DNA from: Halomonas zincidurans B6
GTDB lineage: Bacteria; Pseudomonadota; Gammaproteobacteria; Pseudomonadales; Halomonadaceae
NCBI RefSeq assembly: GCF_000731955.1
Contig: NZ_JNCK01000001.1
Coordinates: forward strand, 2,852,001 to 2,916,000
Reading direction: 5' to 3'
Length of the DNA stretch: 64,000 nt
Part shown: positions 8,044-16,860 of the stretch, piece by piece
Position numbering within the stretch: position 1 is the stretch's first letter
Layout of the letters: every line of letters starts with the position of its first letter
Translations under genes and position numbers: made by a program
Notes under the pieces: generated by a model
Seen by the model: only the letters and a program-made list of their open reading frames with translations
Told to the model about the DNA's origin: nothing
Databases searched by the model: none

Positions 8044-9435
8044 TCACGCCGCGCGGGAACGCCTCGCCAGCGGCACGCGCCACAGGCTCAGCACCAGGGC
8101 CACCACGACGAAGCCACAACCTAGCCATAGCGCCAGGGACAGCGAGCCGAACGGCAGCGCCAGCATCATGCCGACCATCGCGGTGCCCAGCGCCTGGCCG
8201 AAGGTGCGCACCGAGGCCAGTACGCCGGAGGCGTTGGCGCTGTACTCGAGCGCCACGCTGCCGATCATTTCGCGATTGTTGGGCGCCTGGAAGATCCCGT
8301 AGCCGACCCCGCACAGCGCCACCCGCCAGGCGATGTCGCCGGGCAATGCCGCCTCGCCGAGCATGGCCAACGTCAGCATGCCGAGCAGGAAGATCGCCAG
8401 CCCCAGCGACGAGATCAGCGTCGGGTTGAAGCGATCCGCCAGGCGGCCGGCGAACGGACCGGTCAGCATCAGTGCCAGCGGCCAGGGCGTGAACAGCACC
8501 GCCGCGGCGATCGGGCTCAGGCCCATCACGCTCTGGAACAGAATCGGCAGACCGACGAACGCCGCGCCCTGGGCGATGAACGCCAGCATCGAGATCACCG
8601 CCGCCACGCTGAAGCGCGGCTCGCGAAAGATCACCAGCGGTACCAGCGGGCTCATTGCACGGCGCTGACGCCACACGAACAGCACCAGACAACCCAGGCT
8701 CGCCGCGAGCGGCAACAGCGCCGCCGAACTGGCGTGGTCGCGGCCGAGGCGGTCGAGGGCGAACACGAAGCCACTGACCATGACCATCGACAGCAGCGCC
8801 CCGGGCCAGTCGAAGCGCCCCGCCTCGGGCGTCTCGCGGGGCAGCGCGCGAAGCGCCAGAGCCAGCGCGGCGATGCCGATCGGCACGTTGATGGCGAACA
8901 GCCAGGGCCAGCTCGCCAGATACAGGATAGCGCCGCCCAGCGACGGCCCGAAGGCGATGCCGAAAGCCACCACCAGCGCGCCCAGGCCGATCGCCGAGCC
9001 CAGCAGGCGCGGCGGGAAGATCACCCGATACATCGACGGGCCGATGCTCAGCATGGCCGCCGCGCCGATCCCTTGCACCATCCGCGACACCACCAGCCAT
9101 TCGAAACTGCGCGAAAGCGCACAGGCCAGCGAAGCCAACGTGAACACGCCCAACCCGCCGATATACAGCCGGTGACGGCCGACCAACCGGCTCAGCGCGG
9201 CGAACGCCAGCAGCGTCGAGGCGCTGACCAGTTGGTAGATATTGGTGATCCATACCGCGCGGGACTCGCTGACGTCGAGCTCGCGGGCCAGGGTCGGCAG
9301 CGCGATGTTGACGATGCCGCCGTCGAGCACCGCCATCAGGGTACCGAGTATCAGCACCAGCATCGCCAGACGGCGCTGCGGGCCGGGCAATCCGGTGTCA
9401 CCGGGGCGGGTTTCGAACAGTCGCTTGATCAGCAT
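8044..9435 (-). CDS. DHA2-type MFS drug exporter
   Basis: Inner-membrane proton-coupled efflux transporter of 463 residues with about 14 hydrophobic segments, the DHA2 (EmrB/QacA) layout. Family signatures include the helix 1 motif LDGGIVNIALPTLARELDVS, the loop after helix 2 LSRLVGRHRLYIGG, and the antiporter motif C region GPSLGGAIL. No membrane-fusion partner (emrA-like) or regulator is adjacent, so it may work alone. The substrate cannot be predicted. The ATG at 9435 has GGAG about 11 bases upstream. Confidence 0.85.
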   Translation of the reverse strand: MLIKRLFETRPGDTGLPGPQRRLAMLVLILGTLMAVLDGGIVNIALPTLARELDVSESRAVWITNIYQLVSASTLLAFAALSRLVGRHRLYIGGLGVFTLASLACALSRSFEWLVVSRMVQGIGAAAMLSIGPSMYRVIFPPRLLGSAIGLGALVVAFGIAFGPSLGGAILYLASWPWLFAINVPIGIAALALALRALPRETPEAGRFDWPGALLSMVMVSGFVFALDRLGRDHASSAALLPLAASLGCLVLFVWRQRRAMSPLVPLVIFREPRFSVAAVISMLAFIAQGAAFVGLPILFQSVMGLSPIAAAVLFTPWPLALMLTGPFAGRLADRFNPTLISSLGLAIFLLGMLTLAMLGEAALPGDIAWRVALCGVGYGIFQAPNNREMIGSVALEYSANASGVLASVRTFGQALGTAMVGMMLALPFGSLSLALWLGCGFVVVALVLSLWRVPLARRSRAA

Positions 9436-9517
9436 GTCGGGCGGCTCCGGCCGACAGGCGCAAGCGAAACGGGCTCAGGGGCGTGGCGGGAATGGCTCGA
9501 GCGGCTCACCGACGGTC

Positions 9518-9904
9518 TCAGTCCTCGTCGGTTTCGAGCAGCAACTCATCGTCGATATCGGAGATCTCGATGGGCTCGTCGTCCTCGAGATCGAGCGCCA
9601 GGTAGCTGTGCTCGACCACCACGAAGCGCTCGAACAGCGCCCAGTCGAGGCGGTCGGGCCATTGCCGGGTGTCTTCCTCCCAGGCCCGCAGCTCGTTCTC
9701 GAGGATGTCGAGGTGGCGCTCGCGCACATAGGCGGCCAGCGCTTCCGGGGTGTCCATCTCGGGAATCAGGTAGACGGTGCTCTCGCTATCGACGTCGGCG
9801 AGGGTCAGGTCGTCCTCGCCGACGGTTGGTTCCAGCGAGTTGACCCAGTCGACGAACGCCTGGGTAGGCTTGACGCTCAGCGCGGAACGGTTGAGCAGTT
9901 TCAT
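9518..9904 (-). CDS. Conserved small acidic protein of unknown function
   Basis: I do not recognise this 128-residue protein. It starts MKLLNRSALSVKPTQAFVDW and is strongly acidic, ending in an Asp/Glu-rich tail (EDDEPIEISDIDDELLLETDED, here split: EDDEPIEISD then IDDELLLETDED). It contains no Cys and no membrane segment, so it is probably cytosolic. The start at 9904 is chosen for its AGGAG site eight bases upstream; a longer frame to 9949 lacks one. It stands alone between a drug exporter and a repeat-rich spacer. Confidence 0.75.
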   Translation of the reverse strand: MKLLNRSALSVKPTQAFVDWVNSLEPTVGEDDLTLADVDSESTVYLIPEMDTPEALAAYVRERHLDILENELRAWEEDTRQWPDRLDWALFERFVVVEHSYLALDLEDDEPIEISDIDDELLLETDED

Positions 9905-10116
9905 CGTCACTCTCCTGGAGAAATGGCCTGGACAGATGGGCCTCGACAAACGGCTCCTCGACAGATGGCGTCTTCGACAGACGAACTCCCGGTGGACGGG
10001 TCTCGGCAGACCTGTCCGGGAACGCGTGCCGAAGCAGCAGCAAGGTTTCGATGGCGCGACGCGGCGTCGAAACGCCGCTCATTATGGGCGCTCGCGGCGC
10101 CGCTTACCAATACTTC

Positions 10117-10165
10117 CCGCGAGCCGCGAGCCGCGAGCCGCGAGCCGCGAGCCGCGAGCCGCGAG
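10117..10165. repeat. Tandem heptamer array CCGCGAG x7
   Basis: Seven perfect consecutive copies of the 7-mer CCGCGAG, starting 212 bp upstream of the small acidic gene and 100 bp beyond the lysS stop. The rest of the 363-bp spacer 9905-10267 holds a second array (10177-10260) and no credible gene. A 7-bp period is not a multiple of three, so a coding role is unlikely. Confidence 0.95.
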
Positions 10166-10176
10166 CATCAGGCTAG

Positions 10177-10260
10177 CCCGTAGCCCGTAGCCCGTGGCTC
10201 GTAGCCCGTAGCCCGTAGCCCGTAGCCCGTAGCCCGTAGCCCGTAGCCCGTAGCCCGTAG
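10177..10260. repeat. Tandem heptamer array CCCGTAG x12
   Basis: Twelve consecutive 7-mers, ten exactly CCCGTAG, with one CCCGTGG (10191-10197) and one CTCGTAG (10198-10204) next to each other. The array ends seven bases before the lysS stop codon. It is 11 bp from the CCGCGAG array, and related GAGC-rich heptamers recur at 11807-11886 and 24569-24634. Confidence 0.95.
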
Positions 10261-10267
10261 CCCAGCC

Positions 10268-11785
10268 TCACTCCGGGCGCATGGCGGGAAACAGCAGCAC
10301 GTCGCGGATCGAGGCGCTGTCGGTGAACAGCATCACCAGCCGGTCGATGCCGATGCCCTCGCCGGCGGTCGGCGGCAGACCGTACTCCAGCGCGCGCACG
10401 TAGTCGGCATCAAAATACATCGCCTCGAGATCGCCGGCGTTCTTCTCGGCGACCTGGGCGGCGAAGCGCTCGGCCTGGTCCTCGGCGTCGTTGAGCTCCG
10501 AGAAGCCGTTGGCGATCTCGCGCCCGCCGACGAAGAACTCGAAGCGGTCGGTGACGAACGGATCGGCATCGTTGCGTCGCGCCAGCGGGCTGACCTCGGC
10601 CGGGTATTCGACGATGAAGGTCGGCTGGTCGAGGCGATGCTCGGCGACCTCCTCGAAGATCTCGGTCTGCAGCTTGCCCAGCCCCCAGCCGGGCTTGGCC
10701 TGGATGCCCAGGCGCTCGGCGGTGGCGCGGGCCGTCTCGAGGGTCGCGATATCATCCTCGGTCAGGCTGTCGCCGTGCTCGAGGATCGCCTGGCGCAGCG
10801 TCAGGCGGCGAAACGGCCGGCCCAGGTCGTACTCGGCGCCCTGGTAGTTCAGCACGCTGGTGCCCAGCACTTCCTCGGCGGCATTGCGGATCATCGCCTC
10901 GGTGAGATCGAGCAGGTCCTTGTAGTCCGCATACGCCCAGTAGAATTCGAGCATGGTGAACTCGGGGTTGTGGCGCGTCGACAGCCCCTCGTTGCGGAAG
11001 TTGCGGTTGATCTCGAACACCCGCTCGAAGCCGCCCACCACCAGCCGCTTGAGATACAGCTCCGGGGCGATGCGCAGGTACATGTCGATGTCCAGCGCGT
11101 TGTGGTGGGTGGTGAACGGCCGCGCCGTCGCCCCGCCGGGGATCGGCTGCAGCATCGGCGTCTCGACCTCCATGAAGCCGCGCGCCTCGAAGAAGCGACG
11201 GATCGAGGCGATCACGCCGGCGCGCACTTCGAACGCGCGGCGCGACTCGGGGTTCATGATCAGATCGACGTAGCGCTGGCGATAGCGCGCTTCCATGTCG
11301 GTCAGGCCGTGGAACTTGTCGGGCAGCGGGCGCAGGCTCTTGGTCAGCAGCTGCGCCTCGTCCATCTTGACGTACAGATCGCCCTTGCCGGACTTGTGCA
11401 CCGGCCCGCGCGCGGCGACGATGTCGCCGATGTCCCAACCCTTGACGTCCTCGAGCACGTCCTCGGGCAGGCCCTGCTTGTCGACGTAGAGCTGGATCTG
11501 CCCGGAGACGTCCTGGATCACCAGAAACGGCCCGCGCTTGCGCAGGATGCGCCCGGCGACCGCCGCCTGACGACCCAGCGCCTCGAGCTCGGCCTTGTCC
11601 CTGTCGCCCAGCTCGGCCTGCAGCTCGGCGGCCAGACTGTCGCGGCGAAAGTCGTTGGGAAAGGCGCTGCCGCCCTGGGCGGCCGCCTGCTCGCGACGCG
11701 CGGCCAGCTTGGCGCGGCGCTCGGCGATCAGGCGGTTCTCGTCCTGGGCCTCGGGGGAAGATTGCGGGTTGTCCTGATTCGCCAT
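10268..11785 (-). CDS. lysS: Lysyl-tRNA synthetase, class II
   Basis: Charges tRNA-Lys in the cytoplasm. The 505-residue protein has an OB-fold anticodon-binding domain (about 60-165: AGRILRKRGPFLVIQD...) and a class II catalytic core with motif 2 (FRNEGLSTRHNPEFTMLE) and motif 3 (GEGIGIDRLVMLF). The open frame extends far upstream, but the start MANQDNPQSSPEAQDENRL at 11785 has ACAGG seven bases before it and matches family N-termini. It lies 98 bp downstream of prfB, the conserved recJ-prfB-lysS neighbourhood of E. coli, although recJ is about 8 kb away here. Confidence 0.96.
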   Translation of the reverse strand: MANQDNPQSSPEAQDENRLIAERRAKLAARREQAAAQGGSAFPNDFRRDSLAAELQAELGDRDKAELEALGRQAAVAGRILRKRGPFLVIQDVSGQIQLYVDKQGLPEDVLEDVKGWDIGDIVAARGPVHKSGKGDLYVKMDEAQLLTKSLRPLPDKFHGLTDMEARYRQRYVDLIMNPESRRAFEVRAGVIASIRRFFEARGFMEVETPMLQPIPGGATARPFTTHHNALDIDMYLRIAPELYLKRLVVGGFERVFEINRNFRNEGLSTRHNPEFTMLEFYWAYADYKDLLDLTEAMIRNAAEEVLGTSVLNYQGAEYDLGRPFRRLTLRQAILEHGDSLTEDDIATLETARATAERLGIQAKPGWGLGKLQTEIFEEVAEHRLDQPTFIVEYPAEVSPLARRNDADPFVTDRFEFFVGGREIANGFSELNDAEDQAERFAAQVAEKNAGDLEAMYFDADYVRALEYGLPPTAGEGIGIDRLVMLFTDSASIRDVLLFPAMRPE

Positions 11786-11806
11786 GTCGTTACCTGTAAA
11801 GAGTTG

Positions 11807-11886
11807 GCTACGGGCTGCGAGACACGAGCTACGAGCGCACACCGACGAGCTATCGCTCGGGGCCCGTGGCTCGCAGCTCGAGGCTA
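11807..11886. repeat. Imperfect inverted repeat of GAGC-type heptamers in the prfB-lysS gap
   Basis: The left arm (about 11807-11836) and right arm (about 11856-11886) are imperfect reverse complements built from units such as GGCTGCGAG, CACGAGC and CGAGC. The right arm reaches into the prfB stop codon. In RNA it would form a long GC hairpin between two genes that are otherwise an operon. Its composition matches the repeat at 24569-24634. Confidence 0.7.
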
Positions 11887-12982
11887 CAACCCCTGCTTCA
11901 AGCTGGCCACGATGTACTGATCCAGATCCCCGTCGAGCACCTTCTCGCAGTTGCTCGACTGCACGCCGGTGCGCAGATCCTTGATGCGCTGGTCGTCGAG
12001 CACGTAGGAGCGGATCTGGCTGCCCCAGCCGATGTCGGCCTTCGAGTCCTCGGCTTCCTGCTTGGCGGCGTTGCGCTTTTGCATCTCGAGCTCCCACAGC
12101 TTGGCCTTCAACTGCTTCATGGCGAAGTCGCGGTTGGCGTGCTGGCTGCGCTGGCTCTGGCACGAGACGACGATGCCGCTGGGCTCGTGGGTGATGCGCA
12201 CCGCCGAGTCGGTGGTGTTGACGTGCTGGCCGCCGGCGCCGCTGGAGCGGTAGGTGTCGGTGCGCAGGTCGGCGGGGTTGATCTCGACCTCGAAGCTGTC
12301 GTCGATCTCCGGCGACAGGAACACCGAGGCGAACGAGGTGTGGCGGCGCCCGCCGGAATCGAACGGGCTCTTGCGCACCAGCCGATGCACGCCGGTTTCG
12401 GTGCGCAGCCAGCCGAAGGCGTACTCGCCCTGCACGTGCAGCGTCGCCGACTTGATGCCGGCCACCTCGCCGGCGGAAAGCTCGACGATGTCGGTCTTGA
12501 AGCCATGGTGCTCGCACCAGCGCAGGTACATGCGCAACAGCATGTTGGCCCAGTCCTGGGCTTCGGTGCCGCCGGAACCGGCCTGGATGTCGAGATAGGC
12601 GTTGTTGGCGTCCATCTCGCCGGAGAACATCCGCCGGAACTCGAGCTGCTCGAGCGCCGCCTCGAGCTGCTCGAGCTCCTTGCGGACTTCATCGACGGTG
12701 TCGTCGTCCTCTTCCATCACCGCCAGCTCCAGCAGGTCGGCGTTGTCGCCGAGGCCCTGGTCCAGCTGGTCGATGGTGGCGACGATCTGCTCGAGCGTCG
12801 AACGCTCCTTGCCCAGCTTCTGGGCATGCTCCGGATCGCTCCAGACGTCGGGATTCTCGAGCTCGCGGGTGACCTCCTCTAGCCGATCCTTCTTCTCGGC
12901 ATAGTCAAAGATACCCCCTCAGGACATCTGTCCGCGCGGACAGGTCCTTGATCTGCTGGTTGATCGGATTGATCTCTTGCAT
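11884..12982 (-). CDS. prfB: Peptide chain release factor 2 (programmed +1 frameshift)
   Basis: Terminates translation at UGA and UAA. The gene is in two frames: a 25-codon leader (MQEINPINQQ...RGYL) ends at an in-frame UGA at 12907-12905, and a +1 shift gives a 365-residue protein, the same length as E. coli RF2. The shifted frame carries the SPFDSGGRR segment and the peptidyl-hydrolase motif GAGGQHVNTTDSAVRITH. The ATG at 12982 has AGGA five bases upstream; another at 12988 is less well placed. Low RF2 favours the frameshift, so the gene autoregulates. lysS follows. Confidence 0.96.
12905..12919 (-). promoter_or_regulatory. prfB programmed frameshift site
   Basis: On the minus strand the sequence reads AGGGGGTATCTTTGA: an internal Shine-Dalgarno-like AGGGGG (12919-12914), three bases, the slippery CUU (12910-12908), then the UGA stop. 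It is identical to the classic E. coli RF2 frameshift signal. Confidence 0.97.
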
Positions 12983-13322
12983 GGTCATCCTGTATCGGCA
13001 TCGGCGTGCGCAGACACTCAGTAAAAAACTGCAGTCAAGAACACCGGGCAAGGACCCGGCGCACGAAAGAAGATGACCATTGTAGCCAACCCGGACAGCA
13101 CCGTCATCCGCCATGCCGGGCGCCAGGCGCCATTGCCGGCAAGCGGCCAGCGTCGCGTGCGCCCCGGCCTGGAGCGGCTATGCATATTCCGAAAACCCGT
13201 ATTCAAAATTCGCAATGGACATCGTCCCGGCGTAGCGAGATGGTCTGACAAGTTCGTGACTTTAGCGAGCCTGCTAATGGCTCAGCCGTCATCGGGACAA
13301 CAACAACCACCCAGGAAAAGCT
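12983..13322. other. Divergent prfB / oppA intergenic region
   Basis: A 340-bp gap that should hold both promoters. On the minus strand TTGACT (13038-13033) could be a -35 for prfB, but no good -10 lies at 16-18 bases. On the plus side the stretch 13185-13215 is locally AT-rich (GCATATTCC, TATTCAAAATTC), and AGGA precedes the oppA ATG by six bases. I see no gene, repeat or clear operator. Confidence 0.4.
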
Positions 13323-14909
13323 ATGCACTGCAAACGTCGTTCGCTGATCGCCGCCATCACTCTATCCTCCGGCCTGATGGCCGGCCCGCTGTACGCCGAG
13401 ACCCTGGACATCGGGGTCATGGGTGAGCTGGCCTCCTTCGACACTTCGCAGGTCTCCGGCGGGGTATGGGAATCGCAGATCCTCATGGACGTCTACGAGG
13501 GTCTGCTCAAGCAGAACCCCGAAGGCGAGTTGATGCCCGGCATGGCCACCAAGTGGGAGGTCTCCGAAGACGGCGAGACCTATACGTTCCGTCTGCGCGA
13601 GGGTGCCAAGTGGTCGGACGGCGAGCCGGTCACCGCCGAGGACTTCGTGTTCGGCTGGCAGCACCTCCTCGACCCGGCCAGTGCCTCGAAGTACGCCTAT
13701 CTGCTCTACCCGATCAAGAATGCCGAAGCGGTCAATGCCGGCGACAAGCCGCTCGACGCGCTCGGCGCCGAGTCGCTGGACGGTGGCAAGACCCTCAAGG
13801 TCACCCTCGAGTCGCCGACGCCGTTCTTCCTTCAACTGCTGACCCACTACACCGCGTATCCGGTACCCAAGCATGCCGTCGAGAAATACGGCGATGACTG
13901 GGTCAAGATGGACAACATCGTCACCAATGGTGCCTTCAAACCCGTCGAGTGGATCTCGCAGTCGCGCATCAGCGTCGAAAAGAACCCCGAATACTATGAC
14001 GCCTCCGACGTTTCCCTGGACGGCGTCAACTACTTCACCACCGAGGACCGCAACGCCGCGATCTCGCGCTTTCGCGCCGGCGAGCTGGATATCATCCGCG
14101 ACTATCCGTCGAGCCGCTATCAGTGGCTGAAGGATAATCTGCCGGACGCCACCCACCTGAGCCCGATGCTGGGTTCCTACTACTACGTGCTCAACGCCCG
14201 CGAAGGCCGGCCGACTGCCGACGCACGGATCCGCGAAGCGCTCAACCTGGTGGTGCGGCGCAAGGTGCTTTCCGAGCAGATCATGGCCGGCAGCTTCAAG
14301 GACGCCTACTCGCTGGTCCCGCCGGGCACCAGCCGTTACGAGGTTCAGCGCATGGACGGTGTCGATGGCGACTATCAAGCGCGCCTGGCCAAGGCCAAGC
14401 AGCTGATCAAGGAGGCCGGCTACGGCCCCGACAACCCGCTGAACCTGCAGCTTCGCTACAACACCTCCGACGAGCACAAGAAGATCGCCATTGCCCTGGC
14501 GGCGATGTGGAAGCCGCTCGGCGTCAATATCCAGATGATCAACGCCGAGGCCACCGTCCACTATCAGACCATCCAGCAGGGCGACTTCGACATCGCCCGG
14601 GCCGGCTGGATCGCCGACTACAACGATGCCGAGAACTTCCTGACCCTGCTGCGCAGCGGTGTCGGCAACAACTACGGCGGCTACTCCAACCCCGAGTACG
14701 ACAAGTTGCTCGACCAGGCCGCCAATACCCTGGATCTCGACAAGCGCCAACAGCTCCTGCAGCAGGCCGAGAACGTCGCCCTCGACGACTACGCCCTGGC
14801 GCCGCTGCTCTACTACGTGACGCGCAATCTGGTGAATCCGTCGATCGCCGGCTGGCAGGACAACGCCGAGGACGACCACCCCTCGCGCTGGGTGACCTTC
14901 ACCGAGTAA
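13323..14909 (+). CDS. oppA: Oligopeptide ABC transporter substrate-binding protein
   Basis: Periplasmic receptor that binds peptides and hands them to the OppBC channel. The 528-residue protein has a Sec signal peptide (basic MHCKRR, hydrophobic core, cleavage after PLYA at 25) and the family-5 solute-binding fold, with the signature region KWEVSEDGETYTFRLREGAKWSDGEPVTAEDF. It is the first gene of oppA-oppB-oppC-oppDF. A GC hairpin directly after its stop probably raises oppA transcript levels over the membrane genes, as is usual for binding proteins. Peptide specificity is not readable. Confidence 0.9.
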   Translation: MHCKRRSLIAAITLSSGLMAGPLYAETLDIGVMGELASFDTSQVSGGVWESQILMDVYEGLLKQNPEGELMPGMATKWEVSEDGETYTFRLREGAKWSDGEPVTAEDFVFGWQHLLDPASASKYAYLLYPIKNAEAVNAGDKPLDALGAESLDGGKTLKVTLESPTPFFLQLLTHYTAYPVPKHAVEKYGDDWVKMDNIVTNGAFKPVEWISQSRISVEKNPEYYDASDVSLDGVNYFTTEDRNAAISRFRAGELDIIRDYPSSRYQWLKDNLPDATHLSPMLGSYYYVLNAREGRPTADARIREALNLVVRRKVLSEQIMAGSFKDAYSLVPPGTSRYEVQRMDGVDGDYQARLAKAKQLIKEAGYGPDNPLNLQLRYNTSDEHKKIAIALAAMWKPLGVNIQMINAEATVHYQTIQQGDFDIARAGWIADYNDAENFLTLLRSGVGNNYGGYSNPEYDKLLDQAANTLDLDKRQQLLQQAENVALDDYALAPLLYYVTRNLVNPSIAGWQDNAEDDHPSRWVTFTE

Positions 14910-14930
14910 GCCCCTTCCCATGACGAATTC

Positions 14931-14950
14931 GCCGCCCCTGCCGGGGCGGC
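14931..14950 (+). terminator. Hairpin between oppA and oppB
   Basis: GCCGCCCC (14931-14938) pairs with GGGGCGGC (14943-14950) around TGCC, 21 bases after the oppA stop. No T tract follows. It is better read as a 3' mRNA-stabilising structure or partial attenuator than as a full terminator, since oppB follows at once. Confidence 0.6.
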
Positions 14951-14964
14951 GTGCGGAATACTCC

Positions 14965-15891
14965 ATGCTGACCTATACGCTGAAGCGGCTGCTGCAGGCC
15001 GTCCCGACGATGCTGGTGGTGATCACCCTTTCGTTTTTCCTGATGCGCGTCGCCCCGGGCGGCCCGTTCGACGGCGAGCGCCAGTTGCCGCCCGAGATCG
15101 AGGCCAACCTCAAGGCGGCCTATCATCTTGACGACCCCTTGCCGATGCAGTACCTGCGCTACATGGGCAACCTGCTGCAGGGCGATTTCGGGCCGTCGTT
15201 CAAGTACAAGGACTTTTCGGTCACCGAGTTGATCGCTCAGGGCTTCCCGGTGAGTCTCGAGATCGGCGGGCTGGCGATTCTGCTCGCGCTGCTGCTCGGC
15301 CTTCCGCTGGGAATCATCGCCGCGCTCAGGCGCAATTCGGCGGTCGATTACGCGGTGATGAGCGTGGCGCTGGCCGGCATCGCGGTGCCCAACTTCGTGA
15401 TCGCGCCGATCCTGGCGCTGGTCTTCGGCGTGCTGCTCGCCTGGCTGCCGGCCGGCGGCTGGAATGGCGGCGCGCTGCCCAACCTGGTGCTGCCGGTGAT
15501 CGCCCTGTCGATCCAGCAGATCGCCTACATCGCGCGGATGATGCGCGCCAGCATGATCGAGGTGCTCGGCAGCCACTATATCCGCACCGCGCGCGCCAAG
15601 GGACTCTCCGAGCGCCAGGTGATCTGGCGCCACGCGATCCGCCCGGCGCTGCTGCCGGTGACCTCCTATCTGGGCCCGGCGGTCGCCGGGATCATCACCG
15701 GCTCGGTGGTGATCGAGCAAATCTTCGGCATTCCCGGCATCGGCCGTTACTTCGTGCAGGGCGCGCTCAACCGCGACTACACCCTGGTGATGGGCACGGT
15801 GGTGTTCTACGGCGCGCTGATCGTGCTGATGAACCTGCTCGTCGATCTGATCTATTCCGCGCTCGACCCGCAAATCCGCTATGACGACTGA
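14965..15891 (+). CDS. oppB: Oligopeptide ABC transporter permease OppB
   Basis: Inner-membrane permease of 308 residues with about six helices. It begins MLTYTLKRLLQAVPTMLVV, the standard OppB/DppB start, and has the cytoplasmic EAA loop ending in RTARAKGLSERQVIWRHAIRPALLP, which docks the ATPase. I chose the ATG at 14965. The frame opens at 14920, but that start lacks a ribosome site and would place the oppA-oppB hairpin inside the coding region. Confidence 0.92.
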   Translation: MLTYTLKRLLQAVPTMLVVITLSFFLMRVAPGGPFDGERQLPPEIEANLKAAYHLDDPLPMQYLRYMGNLLQGDFGPSFKYKDFSVTELIAQGFPVSLEIGGLAILLALLLGLPLGIIAALRRNSAVDYAVMSVALAGIAVPNFVIAPILALVFGVLLAWLPAGGWNGGALPNLVLPVIALSIQQIAYIARMMRASMIEVLGSHYIRTARAKGLSERQVIWRHAIRPALLPVTSYLGPAVAGIITGSVVIEQIFGIPGIGRYFVQGALNRDYTLVMGTVVFYGALIVLMNLLVDLIYSALDPQIRYDD

Positions 15892-15911
15892 CCGGCCAGG
15901 GATGCACTGCC

Positions 15912-16853
15912 ATGACCACTGATACCACGCCCTACAGCGGCCGCAACATGCCGGCCGGCGGCCCCTACCCACCCGCCGAGCCCGACCCGGCGGGCGCTCC
16001 GGTCGCCGGCGAGAGCCTCGGCCGGGACGCCTGGCGGCGGCTCAAGCAGAACAAGGCGGCGATGGTCAGCCTGGTGCTGCTGATCGCGATCGCCGCGGCC
16101 TGCCTGATCGGCCCCTACCTGCTGCCCTGGGGGCTCGCCGAAGTCGACTGGAGCGCCTTCAACGCCGCGCCGAGCCTCGAGAACGGCCACTTCCTGGGCA
16201 CCGACGCCAACGGTCGCGACCTGCTCACCCGCACCCTCTACGGCGGCCGCGTGTCGCTGTCGGTGGCGCTGGTGGCGAGCTTCGTCAGCCTGGTGATCGG
16301 GGTACTCTACGGCGCCATCTCCGGCTACGTCGGCGGACGCCTGGACAGCGTCATGATGCGCTTCGTCGACATCATGTACTCGCTGCCGTTCATGTTCCTG
16401 GTGATCCTGCTGATGGTGGTGTTCGGGCGCAACATCTTCCTGATCTACGCCGCCATCGGCGCGGTCGAGTGGCTGGACATGGCGCGCATCGTGCGTGGCC
16501 AGACGCTGGCGCTCAAGCAGCGCGAATTCATCGAGGCCGCCCACGCGCTGGGCGTGCGCGACCGCAAGATCGTCACCCGCCACCTGATTCCCAACGCCAT
16601 CGGCCCGGTGATCGTCTATGTCACGCTCACCGTGCCCAAGGTCATCCTGCTCGAGAGCTTCCTGTCGTTCCTCGGCCTCGGCGTGCAGGAGCCGTTGACC
16701 AGTTGGGGCGTGCTGATCTCCGAAGGCACCGACATGATGCAAAGCGCGCCGTGGCTGCTGATCGTGCCCTCGCTGTTCCTCGCCACGACGCTATTCTGTC
16801 TCAACTTCCTGGGCGACGGGCTGCGCGATGCCCTCGACCCGAAAACACGCTGA
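15912..16853 (+). CDS. oppC: Oligopeptide ABC transporter permease OppC
   Basis: Second permease subunit, 313 residues. The N-terminal 45 residues are Pro/Gly-rich and cytoplasmic. They are followed by a helix (VSLVLLIAIAAACLIGPYLL), a periplasmic loop with the OppC hallmark HFLGTDANGRDLLTR, and five further helices. The EAA loop reads EAAHALGVRDRKIVTRHLIPN. It lies 20 bases after oppB, and seven bases separate it from the ATPase start, so it is clearly in the operon. Confidence 0.92.
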   Translation: MTTDTTPYSGRNMPAGGPYPPAEPDPAGAPVAGESLGRDAWRRLKQNKAAMVSLVLLIAIAAACLIGPYLLPWGLAEVDWSAFNAAPSLENGHFLGTDANGRDLLTRTLYGGRVSLSVALVASFVSLVIGVLYGAISGYVGGRLDSVMMRFVDIMYSLPFMFLVILLMVVFGRNIFLIYAAIGAVEWLDMARIVRGQTLALKQREFIEAAHALGVRDRKIVTRHLIPNAIGPVIVYVTLTVPKVILLESFLSFLGLGVQEPLTSWGVLISEGTDMMQSAPWLLIVPSLFLATTLFCLNFLGDGLRDALDPKTR

Positions 16854-16860
16854 GGTGACC

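Noticed and set aside
8734..9843. Plus-strand frame opposite the DHA2 exporter
   Set aside because: Gln/Arg/His-rich antisense composition without a ribosome site.
10117..10260. CRISPR-like array
   Set aside because: Repeats are 7 bp with no spacers, so they are simple tandem repeats.
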